From: CBDUBU01 sp965365465
Lineage (GTDB): Bacteria > Bacteroidota > Rhodothermia > Rhodothermales > DASSAV01
Direction: 5' to 3'
Length of the DNA: 14,709 nucleotides
NCBI GenBank assembly: GCA_965365465.1
Contig: CBDUBU010000076.1
Span: 1 to 14,709, forward strand
Position numbers and translations under genes: made by a program. Shown here in pieces: positions 13,816 through 14,709 of this stretch. The notes under the pieces are model-generated. The model was given only the letters and a program-made list of their open reading frames with translations, had not been told where the DNA came from and did not search any database. Positions within the stretch are counted from its first letter, which is position 1. Every line of letters starts with the position of its first letter.

Positions 13816-14637
13816 CTATCCGAGGGCAACATCCATTACCATCATAATGACAAACCCCATCATGGCGCCAATGGTTGCCAGATCCGTGTTTCCACCTTGT
13901 TGTGACTCCGGGATAAGTTCTTCGATTACTACAAAAATCATTGCTCCGGCAGCAAAGGCAAGCGCATACGGGAGGATCGGGGTCATTATGGTGACGGCTG
14001 CTGCTCCGATGACCGCAGAGATCGGCTCAACCAGGCCGGAGAGTTGACCGTACCAGAAACTTTTAAACCGCGATATGCCTTCGCCCCGCAGTGGAAATGC
14101 AACGGAGATTCCTTCGGGAAAGTTCTGCAAACCGATGCCCAGCGCCAGTGTGATGGCTCCTGCAAGGGAAGCGGTTTCCGGAGCGTGTATCCCTGTTGCA
14201 ACGGCTCCGAAGGCGACCCCCACTGCCAGTCCTTCGGGGATGTTGTGCAAGGTTATGGCAAGCACGAGCAAAGTCGATCTTTTCCAGGTTGTATGAATGC
14301 CTTCCGCCTGCGATGTTTCCGCGCCGATATGAAGGTGAGGCAGGAGGTAGTCAGCAAGACGCAGAAAAATGCCGCCTAGAAGAAAACCAATCAGAGCAGG
14401 GAGCCATGCCGGAAGGCCCTGCGCCTCGGCCATCTCGATAGAGGGGGCCAGGAGCGACCAGAAGCTGGCCGCAATCATGACGCCGGCTGCAAACCCCATC
14501 ATCACGTCGAGCAACGTACGGTTGATGCTCCGGAACAGAAAAACCAGCGCCGCACCGAGCGCAGTGACTCCCCAGGTAAAAATACCTGCCAGCAACGACT
14601 GGACCAGCGGACTCAGGCCCGCAAACCATTCAGCCAT
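13816..14637 (-). CDS. ZIP-family divalent metal transporter (GufA/ZupT-like)
   Basis: ZIP transporters bring zinc, iron or other divalent metals into the cytoplasm across the inner membrane. This 273-residue protein has about eight hydrophobic segments. The metal-binding helices show HNIPEGLAVG (residues 131-140, in TM4) and QNFPEGISV (171-179, in TM5), plus EELIPE (239-244). A short histidine-containing loop (HLHIGAETSQ, 101-110) replaces the long His-rich loop of eukaryotic members. The bacterial GufA/ZupT-type pattern and length fit. The start ATG at 14637 is preceded by a purine-rich AAAGAAGAAG that may act as a weak ribosome site. It is on the same strand as, and upstream of, the sigma/fecR pair; whether it belongs to that regulon is unknown. 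Metal specificity cannot be read from sequence. Confidence 0.95.
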   Translation of the reverse strand: MAEWFAGLSPLVQSLLAGIFTWGVTALGAALVFLFRSINRTLLDVMMGFAAGVMIAASFWSLLAPSIEMAEAQGLPAWLPALIGFLLGGIFLRLADYLLPHLHIGAETSQAEGIHTTWKRSTLLVLAITLHNIPEGLAVGVAFGAVATGIHAPETASLAGAITLALGIGLQNFPEGISVAFPLRGEGISRFKSFWYGQLSGLVEPISAVIGAAAVTIMTPILPYALAFAAGAMIFVVIEELIPESQQGGNTDLATIGAMMGFVIMMVMDVALG

Positions 14638-14709
14638 CTTCTTCTTTATTTTCAGTAGGAGGCGAGTGACAGGGCGGACTGCTCGCTAGCCAACGAGAAC
14701 GCCTGCAAT
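14638..14709. other. Window end upstream of the ZIP gene
   Basis: These 72 bases should hold the ZIP promoter or the end of a preceding gene. On the minus strand one frame reads seven codons from the window edge to a TAG at 14688-14686, which could be the tail of an upstream gene, but that is too short to claim. Confidence 0.2.

Overview
The window looks like a chromosomal segment of a Gram-negative FCB-group bacterium, most likely Bacteroidota in the broad sense (Rhodothermota/Balneolota-like). The reasons are a secreted FG-GAP protein ending in a type IX secretion (T9SS) sorting tail with the NPFNP motif, a FecR anti-sigma factor with a C-terminal DUF4974/STN-like domain, a TonB-dependent receptor that starts with STN and carboxypeptidase-regulatory-like domains, and several genes without a clear Shine-Dalgarno sequence. 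The phylum assignment is inference; there is no rRNA or marker gene here.

Layout. Bases 1-191 hold the 3' end of a short-chain dehydrogenase, followed by a probable terminator. A 242-residue protein of unknown function (433-1161, +) converges on a haem-pathway oxidase, hemG (1210-2574, -). Diverging from hemG is a small CsbD-like stress protein (2756-2950, +), closed by a strong intrinsic terminator (2994-3028). Next come an acyl-CoA carboxylase carboxyltransferase subunit of the methylcrotonoyl-CoA carboxylase type (3074-4750, +) and an AlkA-like DNA glycosylase (4776-5438, +), probably co-transcribed. They converge on an MscS-type mechanosensitive channel (5454-6509, -). A 284-base gap with three stem-loops follows.

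The rest of the window is on the minus strand. Read in the direction of transcription it is: a ZIP-family metal transporter (14637-13816), an inverted repeat, an ECF sigma factor (13743-13153) overlapping a FecR anti-sigma factor by ATGA (13156-12131), a strong terminator (12076-12037), a candidate promoter (11955-11927), a large TonB-dependent receptor with an STN signalling domain (stop at 8816), and a secreted protein with seven FG-GAP/VCBS calcium-binding repeats, a fibronectin-III-like domain and a T9SS tail (8677-6794).

This is the classic cell-surface signalling arrangement. Ligand binding by the receptor should be relayed through STN and FecR to release the sigma factor, which would drive receptor expression. 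The FG-GAP protein is the only other surface-exposed product in the cluster and may help with ligand capture; that is inference. The least ordinary features are that the receptor's signal peptide is readable in frame but has no canonical start codon, and that a perfect 12-bp stem-loop sits inside the receptor gene. I found no CRISPR array, insertion sequence, tRNA or rRNA, and nothing that clearly marks an undescribed system.
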